DNA from: Flavobacterium sp.
Lineage (GTDB): Bacteria; Bacteroidota; Bacteroidia; Flavobacteriales; Flavobacteriaceae
Assembly (NCBI RefSeq): GCF_021151785.1
Contig: NZ_JAGKWP010000022.1
Coordinates: 1-28,150, forward strand
Length of the DNA: 28,150 bases
Direction: 5' to 3'
Shown one piece after another: positions 1 through 7,556 of the stretch (positions are counted from its first letter, which is position 1; every line of letters starts with the position of its first letter). Made by a program: the position numbers and the translations under genes. The notes beneath the pieces were generated by a model. The model saw only the letters and a program-made list of their open reading frames with translations. It ran no database searches and was not told the origin of the DNA.

Positions 1-183
1 ATATAAATCTTCCACTTTTTTTCTGGCCCAAGGCGTTTTTCTTAAAAATGTTAAACTTGATTTTACTGAAGGATTACTTTTAAAACAATTGATTGGAATT
101 AATTCAGCAAGCGTATCAAAACCAAAATAAACTACTAATTTTTCCAGTATATATTGAAGTGTTTTTCCGTGAAGTGGATCCAT
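1..183 (-). CDS. VF530 (DUF2132) family small protein, 3' end cut off by window edge
   Basis: This open frame runs from an ATG at 183 off the left edge, so only the first 61 residues are visible. An in-frame stop lies eight codons upstream of this ATG, which fixes the start. The protein begins MDPLHGKTL and ends in view with SLTFLRKTPWARKKVE. Both stretches match, from memory, the conserved N-terminus and the 'LRKTPWAR' signature of the VF530/DUF2132 family, small helical proteins of about 65-80 residues proposed to bind DNA. Their cellular role is not established. It lies 25 bases downstream of tag on the same strand and is probably the last gene of the traB-yhhQ-tag transcript. The family call is fairly secure; no function is claimed. 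Confidence 0.8.
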   Translation of the reverse strand, partial: MDPLHGKTLQYILEKLVVYFGFDTLAELIPINCFKSNPSVKSSLTFLRKTPWARKKVEDLY

Positions 184-208
184 ATTTTGATTCTTTTTAA
201 TTGTTTAA

Positions 209-772
209 TTACAGTATTGTTCTCGTCCAACAATCTGCTACGTGGTCATTAACCATTCCCGTTGCTTGCATGTGAGCATATATTACAGTAGATCCAACAA
301 ATTTAAATCCGCGTTTTTTTAGATCCTTACTTATTTGATCCGATAAATCAGTCTTAGCAGGAACATCACGTAGTGTTTTCGGCTGATTATCAATAGGCTT
401 ACCTTCTACAAATCCCCAAATATAATTAGAGAAAGAACCAAATTCTTCTTGTACTTTTATAAAAGCTTGTGCATTTGAAACTGTTGCTTTAATCTTTAAC
501 TTATTTCGAATTATTCCTGCATCTTCGCACAAAATCTGAATTTGCAAATCGGTCATTTGGGCTACTTTTTTTACATCAAAATTCTGAAACGCTTTTTTAA
601 AATTTTCTCTTTTAGCCAAAACAGTATACCAACTCAACCCAGCTTGAAAAGTTTCAAGCAACAGAAATTCAAAAAGAGTTGCATCATCATACACGGGTTT
701 TCCCCATTCATAATCATGATAATTACGATACAAATCATCTTTTTCGCACCAAGCGCATCTAACTTTACTCAT
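209..772 (-). CDS. tag: DNA-3-methyladenine glycosylase I
   Basis: Base-excision repair glycosylase that removes 3-methyladenine from alkylated DNA in the cytoplasm. I start it at the ATG at 772, giving 187 residues (MSKVRCAWCEKDD), rather than at an in-frame ATG seven codons upstream, because the family begins just before the RC-W motif and because 772 gives an ATGAGTAA overlap with the stop of yhhQ. Visible features in this numbering are the zinc ligands C6, H19, H177 and C181 (NDHVADC near the C-terminus), the catalytic-region motif LLLETFQAGLSW with E40 and W48, and the YHDYEWG signature. Length is normal for Tag. It is cotranscribed with the transporter upstream; the pairing with yhhQ has no obvious biochemical logic. 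Confidence 0.95.
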   Translation of the reverse strand: MSKVRCAWCEKDDLYRNYHDYEWGKPVYDDATLFEFLLLETFQAGLSWYTVLAKRENFKKAFQNFDVKKVAQMTDLQIQILCEDAGIIRNKLKIKATVSNAQAFIKVQEEFGSFSNYIWGFVEGKPIDNQPKTLRDVPAKTDLSDQISKDLKKRGFKFVGSTVIYAHMQATGMVNDHVADCWTRTIL

Positions 773-1415
773 TGTTATGGATATATTTTTCAATTAAATA
801 ATGCCCTAAATAAATTAAAGGTGTTAATAAAACAGCAATTACTAATTTGAAGGCATAACCTGTAAAGGAAAACTCAATATATTGAGAGGTTGTCCAAATC
901 CCCGGTAAATAGAATGCAATTCCACCAACTACAAAAGAATCTATTAATTGAGAAAAAACCGTGGAACCTGTACTTCTTAACCACAACATTTTGTCTCCCG
1001 TTTTTTCTTTAAAGTAATTGAAAAAAGTAACATCTAAAAACTGTGCTACCAAAAAAGCTGTTATGGAACCAATAATAATTAAATTACTTTGACCAAAGAC
1101 CTGCTTAAAAGCCTCATTTGAAACCGGACTAATTCCTTTAGCTTCAGGAATTTTCATGGCAAAAAACAAAATTATAAAACAGTAAGAAATCAACCCTGCC
1201 GTAATCAGACTCAATCTTTTTACTCCTTGCTTTCCAAAATATTCATTAATTAAATCTGTAACAATAAAAACAATAGGCCAAGGTAAAATCCCCATACTCA
1301 ACACAAATGGTCCCACTTGAATTAGTTTACCTCCTATCAATTCAGCGGTTACTGCATTTGTAATAAATATTCCCGCTAAAATAATATAAACAATTTCTTT
1401 CTTTGTACGCAACAT
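765..1415 (-). CDS. yhhQ: Queuosine precursor transporter, YhhQ/VUT family (DUF165)
   Basis: Integral inner-membrane protein of 216 residues with about six hydrophobic segments. The family (Vut_1, DUF165) includes E. coli YhhQ, which imports the queuosine precursors preQ0 and preQ1 used for tRNA wobble modification. Supporting signatures are the TNAVTAELIGGK segment near residue 20, the IVTDLINEYFGK motif near residues 50-62, and FSQLIDSFVVGGIAFYLPG near residues 154-172, all typical of the family. The start ATG at 1415 lies 7 bases after the stop of the large TraB-like gene, and the 3' end overlaps tag by 8 bases, so the three genes form one transcription unit. Substrate is inferred from the family only; no queuosine biosynthesis gene is visible in this window. 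Confidence 0.9.
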   Translation of the reverse strand: MLRTKKEIVYIILAGIFITNAVTAELIGGKLIQVGPFVLSMGILPWPIVFIVTDLINEYFGKQGVKRLSLITAGLISYCFIILFFAMKIPEAKGISPVSNEAFKQVFGQSNLIIIGSITAFLVAQFLDVTFFNYFKEKTGDKMLWLRSTGSTVFSQLIDSFVVGGIAFYLPGIWTTSQYIEFSFTGYAFKLVIAVLLTPLIYLGHYLIEKYIHNNE

Positions 1416-1422
1416 ACTTTAC

Positions 1423-4400
1423 TTAATCTTCTTCATAATATTCTGATTCATCGTTTATAGCACCATTACCTTGTTTTTTGATAAAACTAACCCGTAAATG
1501 ATTGGAATTTAATGACTTATCAATTAACATCTTGCTGTTCTCTTCTATTTCTTTATCTTCTAAAAACCGTTTAGACTCAAGCTTAGAAAAAGCTTTTAAA
1601 TTTAGTCTATCTTTTTCTTTTACAAAGGCAATTCCTGAAATAGTTTCTGATTTTGAATTATAAGAATCTTCTTCTATATTTATATTTTTATAGAAAAAAT
1701 AACAAACTTTTTTATCTTTAAATTCAAGTTCTCTTTTTCCTAATAAAACTATCGAGTCTTTTTTAGGTTTTATATCTTCATAATAATCAATAGCAGCTTT
1801 AACAATTGTATCTTGAGGATATTTATCTAAAAGATCAAATTGCTTATTGTGATATAACATTTGGAACGCAATATATTTTGTTTTTGAATCATTAATTAAT
1901 AATGAGAGTTCTGTTTTATCTACTTTTTTATTTTTAGCTAATTCTTTGTTTACTAACGCTACATTTAATTCACTTATTTTTAAATCTTTAGCTTTTTGGA
2001 ACAACTGCCCCACTTCCTTATCTTTTTTAAAGGCGTACAAAATAGACAAATAATTATCTAAATCACTAATTGGTGCTTCACCTTCATAATCATTTTCATC
2101 TGAGGTTGCTTGTTTACTGTTCCAACTTACTAATCGTTTGTACTCCAATTTTGCATTAGTAATCAACATTTTTTTGTATGATTTAATCTTCTTAGCATGA
2201 ACTTTTTCTGACTCCATAAGTTTCTTAACAAAACTAACAACTGGTTCATGATACTCTTTAATACTATAATACTCTAATACTTGTGGATATAAAAGATGTG
2301 CGTTTTCTAAATCATTGATAAAAAGATTAAATAAACTTATAATTTCATATTGATTATCAGAAATAGGTAAATCATAATCTAATAATTCTCCTATTTTTTT
2401 ATAGGCTTCTTTAGATTTTTGATAGGTTAAAGCACGTAATATTGCAAATTGAATTTGAGTAGTTGTCGTTTCTTTTTTATATGCTTTCTCCAAAAAAAGA
2501 AGGATTTCAGGCGATTGAATAGCTCCAATTTTTTCATAAATATTCCCCACTAATTCTTGTTCGTCTGATTTAAAATCAAAATTTTCCAAAATAGCTTTCA
2601 ACTTAGAAAAATCTTCTTTCTCAATACTTAAGCGGTCGAATGATTTTATTGCAGAAATGCGTATACTATCATGTTCACTTTTTAAATCTTCTTCAAATAA
2701 AGAGAGTTTATTTTCAAAAACTGTCCTAGATGGCACCTCATCATCAACTTTAAATGAGGTAAAAACTTTCTCAATAAAAGGATCTTCATTTTTATAATTT
2801 TTATCTACCAATGTTTTAAGCATATAAGTTTCACCTTTTTTCAAAACTACTTTATACTTAATAGCTTGAGTTGATTTTGGCTTAGTAGCTAAAACTTCAT
2901 AGACATAATAATCTTTATCTGCATCAGAGGCTATTTTTTCATTAATTAATTCCAATTTTTCTTTTGAAACCAGACCTAATGTTTTCTCCCATGTAGAAGA
3001 AGCATAATCTGTAGGATCAAATTTATTCTCTTTACCTTTCGTCTCCTCAATAATTTTTGGAGTACTATGGTTACTTGTTCCTGCAACTTCATCAATAGCG
3101 ACCACTTCAACTTCTGAGACATCTCCTACTAATTCATCATATTTTTCAGATTCAAAATCAGTAGCTAAATTTTTTCTCAAATTAGCATACAATGAATCAA
3201 TTGCTTTAAAACTTTCATATCTATGTGAACCAAAATATGATAATTCAACAACATTTTTATTTGGCGAGAAAAATTCATATGTTTTATTTTTTGCATCAAA
3301 ATGATTTTTCTTTTTCTCTTCATCACTAAACCTATCCTTCTGTTCAAACTTAAAATCTAAATACTCGTTTTCTTTCTTTGGTACTTCAACCTTAAAAAAA
3401 GCTTTTTCGTCTCTATAGGTTTTATAAACAACATCATTCATGTAAGATTGAAATCTAAAGGAATCAAAAAAATGTTTTATTTTTAGCTTACTTGCATTTC
3501 TAACTCCCAACAAATAATATTTATTTCCCTTTAGCAATGATTTTAAATGAATTTCTTGATCGTCAATTTTAGCTGTTGAAACAAATTCATATTTGTTTAC
3601 ATCGAAATGTGTTTGAATAGAATCTAAATTATGTTGATTATAATATTCATAATGCATTCGTTTCAATTCAAATTCAGAATCTTCAAGATTTGCATTGTCT
3701 AACAAAGATTTTTCAATCACAAAATAAGTAGCTTTTTCTTGTTCGTCATACGCATAAATCTCCACATCAGTAAGTTGTTTATTCTGCTTTTTATTTCCAG
3801 TGATAACATTATATGAAGGAACTTGTACTTGAAAACCTCCTTTGAATGGCTCAACAGTTTCCCAATCTTGTCTGTATGATTTTAGCTTGATATTAGCATA
3901 AATTTCCTCTTCAAAATGACGCACATAATCTCCTTCACCTCCCATTATTACAGCAATAATCTCTAACGGTGTAATATAATATCTATAATGTTGAGCCTTG
4001 CTCGTCTTGGTTTTACTTTTAATATCATAAACCAAATAATTTTTTTCATTATATGATTTCTTGTCAAGAATATCACCTGGAATATTTTCAAAAAACAGAC
4101 TATCTAACGTTTTAGGATTAAAAAACTGCTCTCTTTTAACTACATAATCTTTGAGTAACAACCGTTTCACATTAATGAATCCTCCATTGGCTAAATCTGG
4201 AGATTCTAAATTTTCTCCATTTTCCAAAACCAATGGAAAAAGAGGTAATGAAATCATACCATCAGCAGAAGACTTCACTTGTAAATTAGGTTTTACGAAG
4301 TAATCTTCTATTTGTTTTTTTAAATTTTTACCTTTTTCGGTATAATCGCCAACAATAGGTTTTACTGTATATCCTTTACTTCTCAATAATTCAATTATTC

Positions 4401-5190
4401 CATTTTTACCTGGTAAGTGTGCTGCACCAACCGCACTAAACAAACTACCCGATTTCATAATTGAATCCATACTTTTTACCATAATTCTATTTCGATCATA
4501 CAACATGGCTCTTAAATATGACTTTGGTGATGTCAAACTATTCAATGTATCAATTAAATCTAAATCTTTTTCACGATATGCGCTCGTAATCACCTCTGTG
4601 TAAGCACGCTTTTTTAATAATTTAAGTAATAATTGTTTGTTTTTTTCAACCTCTTTCACATCCATTTCTGCTTCTGCTTTCATGATATTGAATGTAGTTT
4701 TTTTTACATCTTCCAAGCCAACTGTTTTCTTACCATATTTTTTACCTGTTCTGTAAATAAACATATCTAGATAGGTATCCTCTTGAAACTCCTGATTGGC
4801 ATCATTGGTTCTAGACAGCAAACTAATTAAATTGTAATTTGTACTTTTAAAAAGAGGATATAAATTTTCCTTCTTGATAGGTTGAGCATAAAATCGAGAG
4901 TAGAAAGGTCCATATTGGTATATTCCTTGATAAAAACTAAATAAATCATATAATTCAGTCCAAGTGTTTGGCTCACTTTCGTTAGCAACGACATCAGCAG
5001 CCATCAATTTTTCAAAGAAAGCATCTGATAAATGATAAGACACTTTTTCACTTACGTGCATTGTCCCATAGATATATGATTTTTTTGCCAAACCATTACC
5101 TGAAATTTCCCAGAATAAACTTTGATATTTTTTTTCTTGCGCAAAAGAAGATAATGTCACAAATGACAACAAAAATAAAATCCTTTTCAA
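1423..5190 (-). CDS. Large secreted TraB/GumN-family protein with C-terminal repeat regions
   Basis: Predicted secreted or periplasmic protein of 1255 residues, far longer than the roughly 280-300-residue TraB/GumN domain alone. No ATG is available at the 5' end. I place the start at TTG 5190 (MKRILFLLSF, a good signal peptide ending near SFAQ), because a farther upstream TTG at 5217 lies inside the apparent promoter. Residues about 22-285 form a TraB/GumN domain with two GX2H motifs, GTMH (42-45) and GAAH (255-258), and an ESEP segment near 71-75. These are the residues conserved in TraB/Tiki proteins, some of which are metal-dependent proteases. From about 400 to 815 there are two or three beta-rich modules, the last two each ending in an F-x-SF-(R/K)-(F/V) stretch. 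Residues about 836-940 look like HEAT-type helical repeats, and the acidic tail ends YYEED. Substrate and role are unknown. First gene of an operon with yhhQ and tag. Confidence 0.8.
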   Translation of the reverse strand: MKRILFLLSFVTLSSFAQEKKYQSLFWEISGNGLAKKSYIYGTMHVSEKVSYHLSDAFFEKLMAADVVANESEPNTWTELYDLFSFYQGIYQYGPFYSRFYAQPIKKENLYPLFKSTNYNLISLLSRTNDANQEFQEDTYLDMFIYRTGKKYGKKTVGLEDVKKTTFNIMKAEAEMDVKEVEKNKQLLLKLLKKRAYTEVITSAYREKDLDLIDTLNSLTSPKSYLRAMLYDRNRIMVKSMDSIMKSGSLFSAVGAAHLPGKNGIIELLRSKGYTVKPIVGDYTEKGKNLKKQIEDYFVKPNLQVKSSADGMISLPLFPLVLENGENLESPDLANGGFINVKRLLLKDYVVKREQFFNPKTLDSLFFENIPGDILDKKSYNEKNYLVYDIKSKTKTSKAQHYRYYITPLEIIAVIMGGEGDYVRHFEEEIYANIKLKSYRQDWETVEPFKGGFQVQVPSYNVITGNKKQNKQLTDVEIYAYDEQEKATYFVIEKSLLDNANLEDSEFELKRMHYEYYNQHNLDSIQTHFDVNKYEFVSTAKIDDQEIHLKSLLKGNKYYLLGVRNASKLKIKHFFDSFRFQSYMNDVVYKTYRDEKAFFKVEVPKKENEYLDFKFEQKDRFSDEEKKKNHFDAKNKTYEFFSPNKNVVELSYFGSHRYESFKAIDSLYANLRKNLATDFESEKYDELVGDVSEVEVVAIDEVAGTSNHSTPKIIEETKGKENKFDPTDYASSTWEKTLGLVSKEKLELINEKIASDADKDYYVYEVLATKPKSTQAIKYKVVLKKGETYMLKTLVDKNYKNEDPFIEKVFTSFKVDDEVPSRTVFENKLSLFEEDLKSEHDSIRISAIKSFDRLSIEKEDFSKLKAILENFDFKSDEQELVGNIYEKIGAIQSPEILLFLEKAYKKETTTTQIQFAILRALTYQKSKEAYKKIGELLDYDLPISDNQYEIISLFNLFINDLENAHLLYPQVLEYYSIKEYHEPVVSFVKKLMESEKVHAKKIKSYKKMLITNAKLEYKRLVSWNSKQATSDENDYEGEAPISDLDNYLSILYAFKKDKEVGQLFQKAKDLKISELNVALVNKELAKNKKVDKTELSLLINDSKTKYIAFQMLYHNKQFDLLDKYPQDTIVKAAIDYYEDIKPKKDSIVLLGKRELEFKDKKVCYFFYKNINIEEDSYNSKSETISGIAFVKEKDRLNLKAFSKLESKRFLEDKEIEENSKMLIDKSLNSNHLRVSFIKKQGNGAINDESEYYEED

Positions 5191-5240
5191 AACTATTTTT
5201 TTTGGTTGAAGTACCAAATATAAGTATTTGAAAAGGATTT
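5178..5240. repeat. 14-bp perfect inverted repeat across the TTG start of the TraB-like gene
   Basis: AAATCCTTTTCAAA at 5178-5191 is the exact reverse complement of TTTGAAAAGGATTT at 5227-5240, with 35 bases between. The left arm contains the proposed TTG start and first codons of the TraB-like gene (minus strand); the right arm lies upstream of its -7 box. A transcript coming from gldD would carry both arms and could bury the start codon, whereas one initiated at the local promoter would lack the upstream arm. The pairing is seen; the function is inference. Confidence 0.6.
5215..5222 (-). promoter_or_regulatory. Candidate -7 element for the TraB-like operon
   Basis: TATATTTG on the minus strand matches the Bacteroidota -7 consensus TAnnTTTG and sits about 25 bases before the proposed TTG start at 5190. 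No TTG is seen at the -33 distance; the 12-bp direct repeats occupy that space instead. Confidence 0.5.
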
Positions 5241-5259
5241 CTTAATGAAGTATTTGAAA
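5222..5259. repeat. 12-bp direct repeat upstream of the TraB-like gene promoter
   Basis: AAGTATTTGAAA occurs at 5222-5233 and again, identically, at 5248-5259, a 26-base period (about 2.5 helical turns). Read on the minus strand, the promoter-proximal copy directly abuts the -7 box, sharing its first base. A good -33 TTG is missing here, so the repeats are candidate activator or repressor sites. Confidence 0.5.
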
Positions 5260-5269
5260 TATTTTTAGG

Positions 5270-5821
5270 CTATTTCCATTTCAAAGATTCTATTATATGT
5301 TTCATATCATTTTTAATATAATCGGCAGCAGGAAGAATAGAGTCAAAATTAGGCTTCGCATAAAAATACATGCTTCCCACTAAGAAATTTCGAGTACTAT
5401 CTGTAGCATAAAATTGGGCATTTGTTGCTGCGTTTCCTCCCACCTGATAAAACATTCCAAAAACTCTTTTAGTTGAATTAACATAAGGCTGCTCTGCAAT
5501 ATCATTAGCTTTTATAACATGCTCATACGTTAATTTTTGTGCGTCAATCAATAATTTCTCTAAATCGCCATTCACTTTTTTATAAGTTAAATAAACAGTT
5601 GCTTTCATTTTTGGGTAATGTAACTCTAACCCACAATCAGCATTTTGTTTTATTCTAACTACCGTATTTTTGTCAAATGTAAATGGACAGTCAGAAACAA
5701 ACATTTCATATTTAGCTGAATTATATTCTAGCCTCAATTGCCCTTTAGGCTTAGGTTTTACATCTTCACCACAAGAAACCAACACCCATATAGCAAAAAA
5801 AAGAGCACAATATTTTTTCAT
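5270..5821 (-). CDS. gldD: Gliding motility lipoprotein GldD
   Basis: 183-residue lipoprotein matching GldD, which in Flavobacterium johnsoniae is required for gliding motility and is linked to the type IX secretion machinery. The N-terminus is a lipoprotein signal peptide with lipobox LVSC and acylated C17, followed by a Lys/Pro-rich tether (VKPKPKGQ). Body motifs recognised from the family include FTFDKNTVVRIKQ, GLELHYPKMKATVYLTYK and GMFYQVGGNAATNAQFYATDS. Length is normal. It follows ssb by 114 bases, with a terminator and its own -7 box in that gap. In F. johnsoniae, as I recall, gldE lies between ssb and gldD; here it is absent. The TraB-like gene begins 80 bases downstream with its own promoter. 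Confidence 0.92.
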   Translation of the reverse strand: MKKYCALFFAIWVLVSCGEDVKPKPKGQLRLEYNSAKYEMFVSDCPFTFDKNTVVRIKQNADCGLELHYPKMKATVYLTYKKVNGDLEKLLIDAQKLTYEHVIKANDIAEQPYVNSTKRVFGMFYQVGGNAATNAQFYATDSTRNFLVGSMYFYAKPNFDSILPAADYIKNDMKHIIESLKWK

Positions 5822-5847
5822 TTTGATTGATTTAAATTAAAAGCAAG

Positions 5848-5855
5848 CAAATGTA
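5848..5855 (-). promoter_or_regulatory. Candidate -7 element for gldD
   Basis: TACATTTG on the minus strand fits TAnnTTTG and lies about 27 bases before the gldD ATG, just past the ssb terminator. No clear -33 TTG is visible. Confidence 0.4.
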
Positions 5856-5879
5856 CTAAAAAGGATTAGTATTCATAAA

Positions 5880-5914
5880 AAAAGAGAACAGACGTTTTTC
5901 AACTATTCTCTTTT
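5880..5914 (-). terminator. Terminator after ssb
   Basis: On the minus strand AAAAGAGAA pairs with TTCTCTTTT, extendable to 12 pairs with one G-U, around an 11-base loop, followed directly by more T residues. It separates ssb from gldD. Confidence 0.65.
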
Positions 5915-5935
5915 ATCAATATATAAAATATATAA

Positions 5936-6349
5936 TTATTCGTTCCCCAAATCTTCAAAACTTACCCCATTTGAAGGAGTTGAAGTAGATGCCTTTGATA
6001 ATTCCGTTTCTTTTTTAGTATTTAGAAACGTAAATTCCGTAACTTGAATTTCTGTGGTATATTTAGTAGTACCGTCTTCTGCTTGCCATTGGCGAGACTT
6101 AATTCTACCTTCAATATAAATTTTATCTCCCTTAGAAAGGTATTTTTCACACAACTCAGCTGCTTTATTTCTTACAACTATATTATGCCATTCTGTAGAA
6201 GTAATTTTCTCACCAGTAGATTTATTAATATATACTTCGTTAGTAGCTAAAGGAAATCTTCCTATACAATTTGTTGCATCAAAATAATGCATCTTTACCT
6301 CGTCACCTAAATGTCCTATTAGAATAACTTTGTTTAACGTTCCGTTCAT
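5936..6349 (-). CDS. ssb: Single-stranded DNA-binding protein with atypical C-terminus
   Basis: Binds and protects single-stranded DNA in replication, recombination and repair. The 137-residue protein has a complete OB fold (residues 1-110): start MNGTLNKVILIGHLG, STEWHNIVV with W54, and GDKIYIEGRIKSRQW with W88. The linker is short (about 111-129) and the protein ends SFEDLGNE. Bacterial Ssb proteins normally end in an acidic tip such as DDDLPF, whose terminal Pro-Phe recruits partner proteins; here that tip is missing. I checked the other frames at the 3' end and found no hidden DDLPF, so a simple frameshift does not explain it. It lies downstream of mutY by 39 bases and has its own promoter within the mutY 3' end. 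Confidence 0.93.
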   Translation of the reverse strand: MNGTLNKVILIGHLGDEVKMHYFDATNCIGRFPLATNEVYINKSTGEKITSTEWHNIVVRNKAAELCEKYLSKGDKIYIEGRIKSRQWQAEDGTTKYTTEIQVTEFTFLNTKKETELSKASTSTPSNGVSFEDLGNE

Positions 6350-6365
6350 GGCTTGTACTTTTTAT

Positions 6366-6396
6366 CAAATTTACAGAAAAATTAAGTACTACACAA
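6366..6396 (-). promoter_or_regulatory. Promoter for ssb (Bacteroidota type)
   Basis: On the minus strand, TTG at 6396-6394, a 20-base spacer, then TAAATTTG at 6373-6366, a full match to TTG-N17-23-TAnnTTTG. The -33 lies inside the end of mutY; the ssb ATG follows 16 bases after the -7 box. Confidence 0.6.
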
Positions 6397-7423
6397 TCTT
6401 TTCCATAAAATTATGTAAAACTATCGGAAAAGGAAATTTTTTCAACTCCTCTCTTCCAACAGCTTGTGGAATTTTAATGTTCAATCGAACTTGAAAAAAC
6501 TGAACCCACAAATTTTGATGTGAAAGTTTATGTTGAACTTTTAAATGATCATAGTGAATAAATTCGAGGATTGATACACCTGCGTATCTCTCCTTTACTT
6601 TCTCGATGATATAATCCTCATCTACTTCATTACTTGTTTCATAAAGTTCCAACTCATACAATTGCTGCCAAATATCTTTCTCTTTACGTTGTACCAACAC
6701 AATATTACCAATAACATCTTCAACTAAAACATAGTTGAAAAAACGGTTTTTTGTTTTAATTGTCTTCGTTTTGACAGGCAACTCATGAACTCGCTTTTGT
6801 TTTACAGCTTCGCAAGAATCTTGAAAAACACAAACATTACATTGTGGATTTTTTGGCACACACTGAAGCGCTCCGAACTCCATAATAGCTTGATTAAAAA
6901 TCGAAGCGAGTTCAGGATTCATCAAATTATGAGCTAAATTTTGAAAATATGTTCTTGTTGTATTTTTTGAAATATCAAGATCAATTCCAAAAACTCTTGC
7001 CAAGACCCTAAAAACATTACCATCAACAACTGCAACGGCTTCATTAGATGCAAAAGATGCAATTGCTGCTGCAGTGTAAGGACCAATTCCTTTCAATTGA
7101 AGCAATTCATTATAAGAAACAGGAAAAACACCATTACACTCCTTCACCACTTGCTGTGCAGTAGCATGCAAATTTCTTGCTCTAGAATAATAACCCAACC
7201 CTTGCCAAAGCTTTAAAACTAACTGTTCATCTGCCTGTGAAAGTTCAAAAACCGTTGGAAAATTAGAAACAAAAGCCTCATAATAAGGCAATCCTTGATT
7301 CACTCTTGTTTGTTGTAAAATAATTTCCGAAAGCCATATTTTATAGGGATCACAGGTGTTTCGCCAAGGTAAATCCCTTTTATTTTGGTTGTACCAATTG
7401 ATTAATTTTATTGAAAAATCCAT
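6389..7423 (-). CDS. mutY: A/G-specific adenine glycosylase
   Basis: Removes adenine mispaired with 8-oxoguanine or guanine, preventing G:C to T:A transversions. The 344 residues show the full family layout: catalytic glutamate E33 in SEIILQQTRV, the helix-hairpin-helix LKGIGPYTAAAI (about 110-121), catalytic aspartate D134 in AVVDGNVFRV, and the iron-sulfur cluster cysteines C188, C195, C198 and C204 in the C-x6-C-x2-C-x5-C arrangement. A C-terminal NUDIX-like 8-oxoG recognition domain follows (about 225-344). Length and start are normal. It is divergent from the HU gene and upstream of ssb. Confidence 0.96.
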   Translation of the reverse strand: MDFSIKLINWYNQNKRDLPWRNTCDPYKIWLSEIILQQTRVNQGLPYYEAFVSNFPTVFELSQADEQLVLKLWQGLGYYSRARNLHATAQQVVKECNGVFPVSYNELLQLKGIGPYTAAAIASFASNEAVAVVDGNVFRVLARVFGIDLDISKNTTRTYFQNLAHNLMNPELASIFNQAIMEFGALQCVPKNPQCNVCVFQDSCEAVKQKRVHELPVKTKTIKTKNRFFNYVLVEDVIGNIVLVQRKEKDIWQQLYELELYETSNEVDEDYIIEKVKERYAGVSILEFIHYDHLKVQHKLSHQNLWVQFFQVRLNIKIPQAVGREELKKFPFPIVLHNFMEKIV

Positions 7424-7440
7424 ATTGAAAAATCGATTTG

Positions 7441-7448
7441 CAAAAATA
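7441..7448 (-). promoter_or_regulatory. Candidate -7 element for mutY
   Basis: TATTTTTG on the minus strand, 17 bases before the mutY ATG. No TTG at the expected upstream distance, so support is partial. Confidence 0.35.
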
Positions 7449-7483
7449 ATTCTTTTATGTAGTTAAATTTTAATCCATTATGC

Positions 7484-7515
7484 TTGAATTTATGTTTTTT
7501 TAATTTGTATATTTG
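7484..7515 (+). promoter_or_regulatory. Promoter for the HU gene
   Basis: TTG at 7484-7486, 21-base spacer, TATATTTG at 7508-7515: full match to the Bacteroidota housekeeping promoter. The HU start codon follows 41 bases after the -7 box. Confidence 0.65.
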
Positions 7516-7556
7516 CACTCTCAAAAAAATACACATAAAAATTAATACGAAGAAAA

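Noticed and set aside
1423..5190. The TraB-like gene as part of a conjugation or plasmid system
   Set aside because: The name TraB here refers to the pheromone-shutdown/Tiki family, and no transfer genes are present.
5190..5217. Upstream TTG at 5217 as start of the TraB-like gene
   Set aside because: It lies inside the TATATTTG promoter element and would spoil the signal peptide with an N-terminal extension.
5930..5960. A frameshift hiding a normal Ssb tail
   Set aside because: Neither alternative frame at the 3' end encodes an acidic Pro-Phe tip; one reaches a stop at once and the other runs on without a DDLPF motif.
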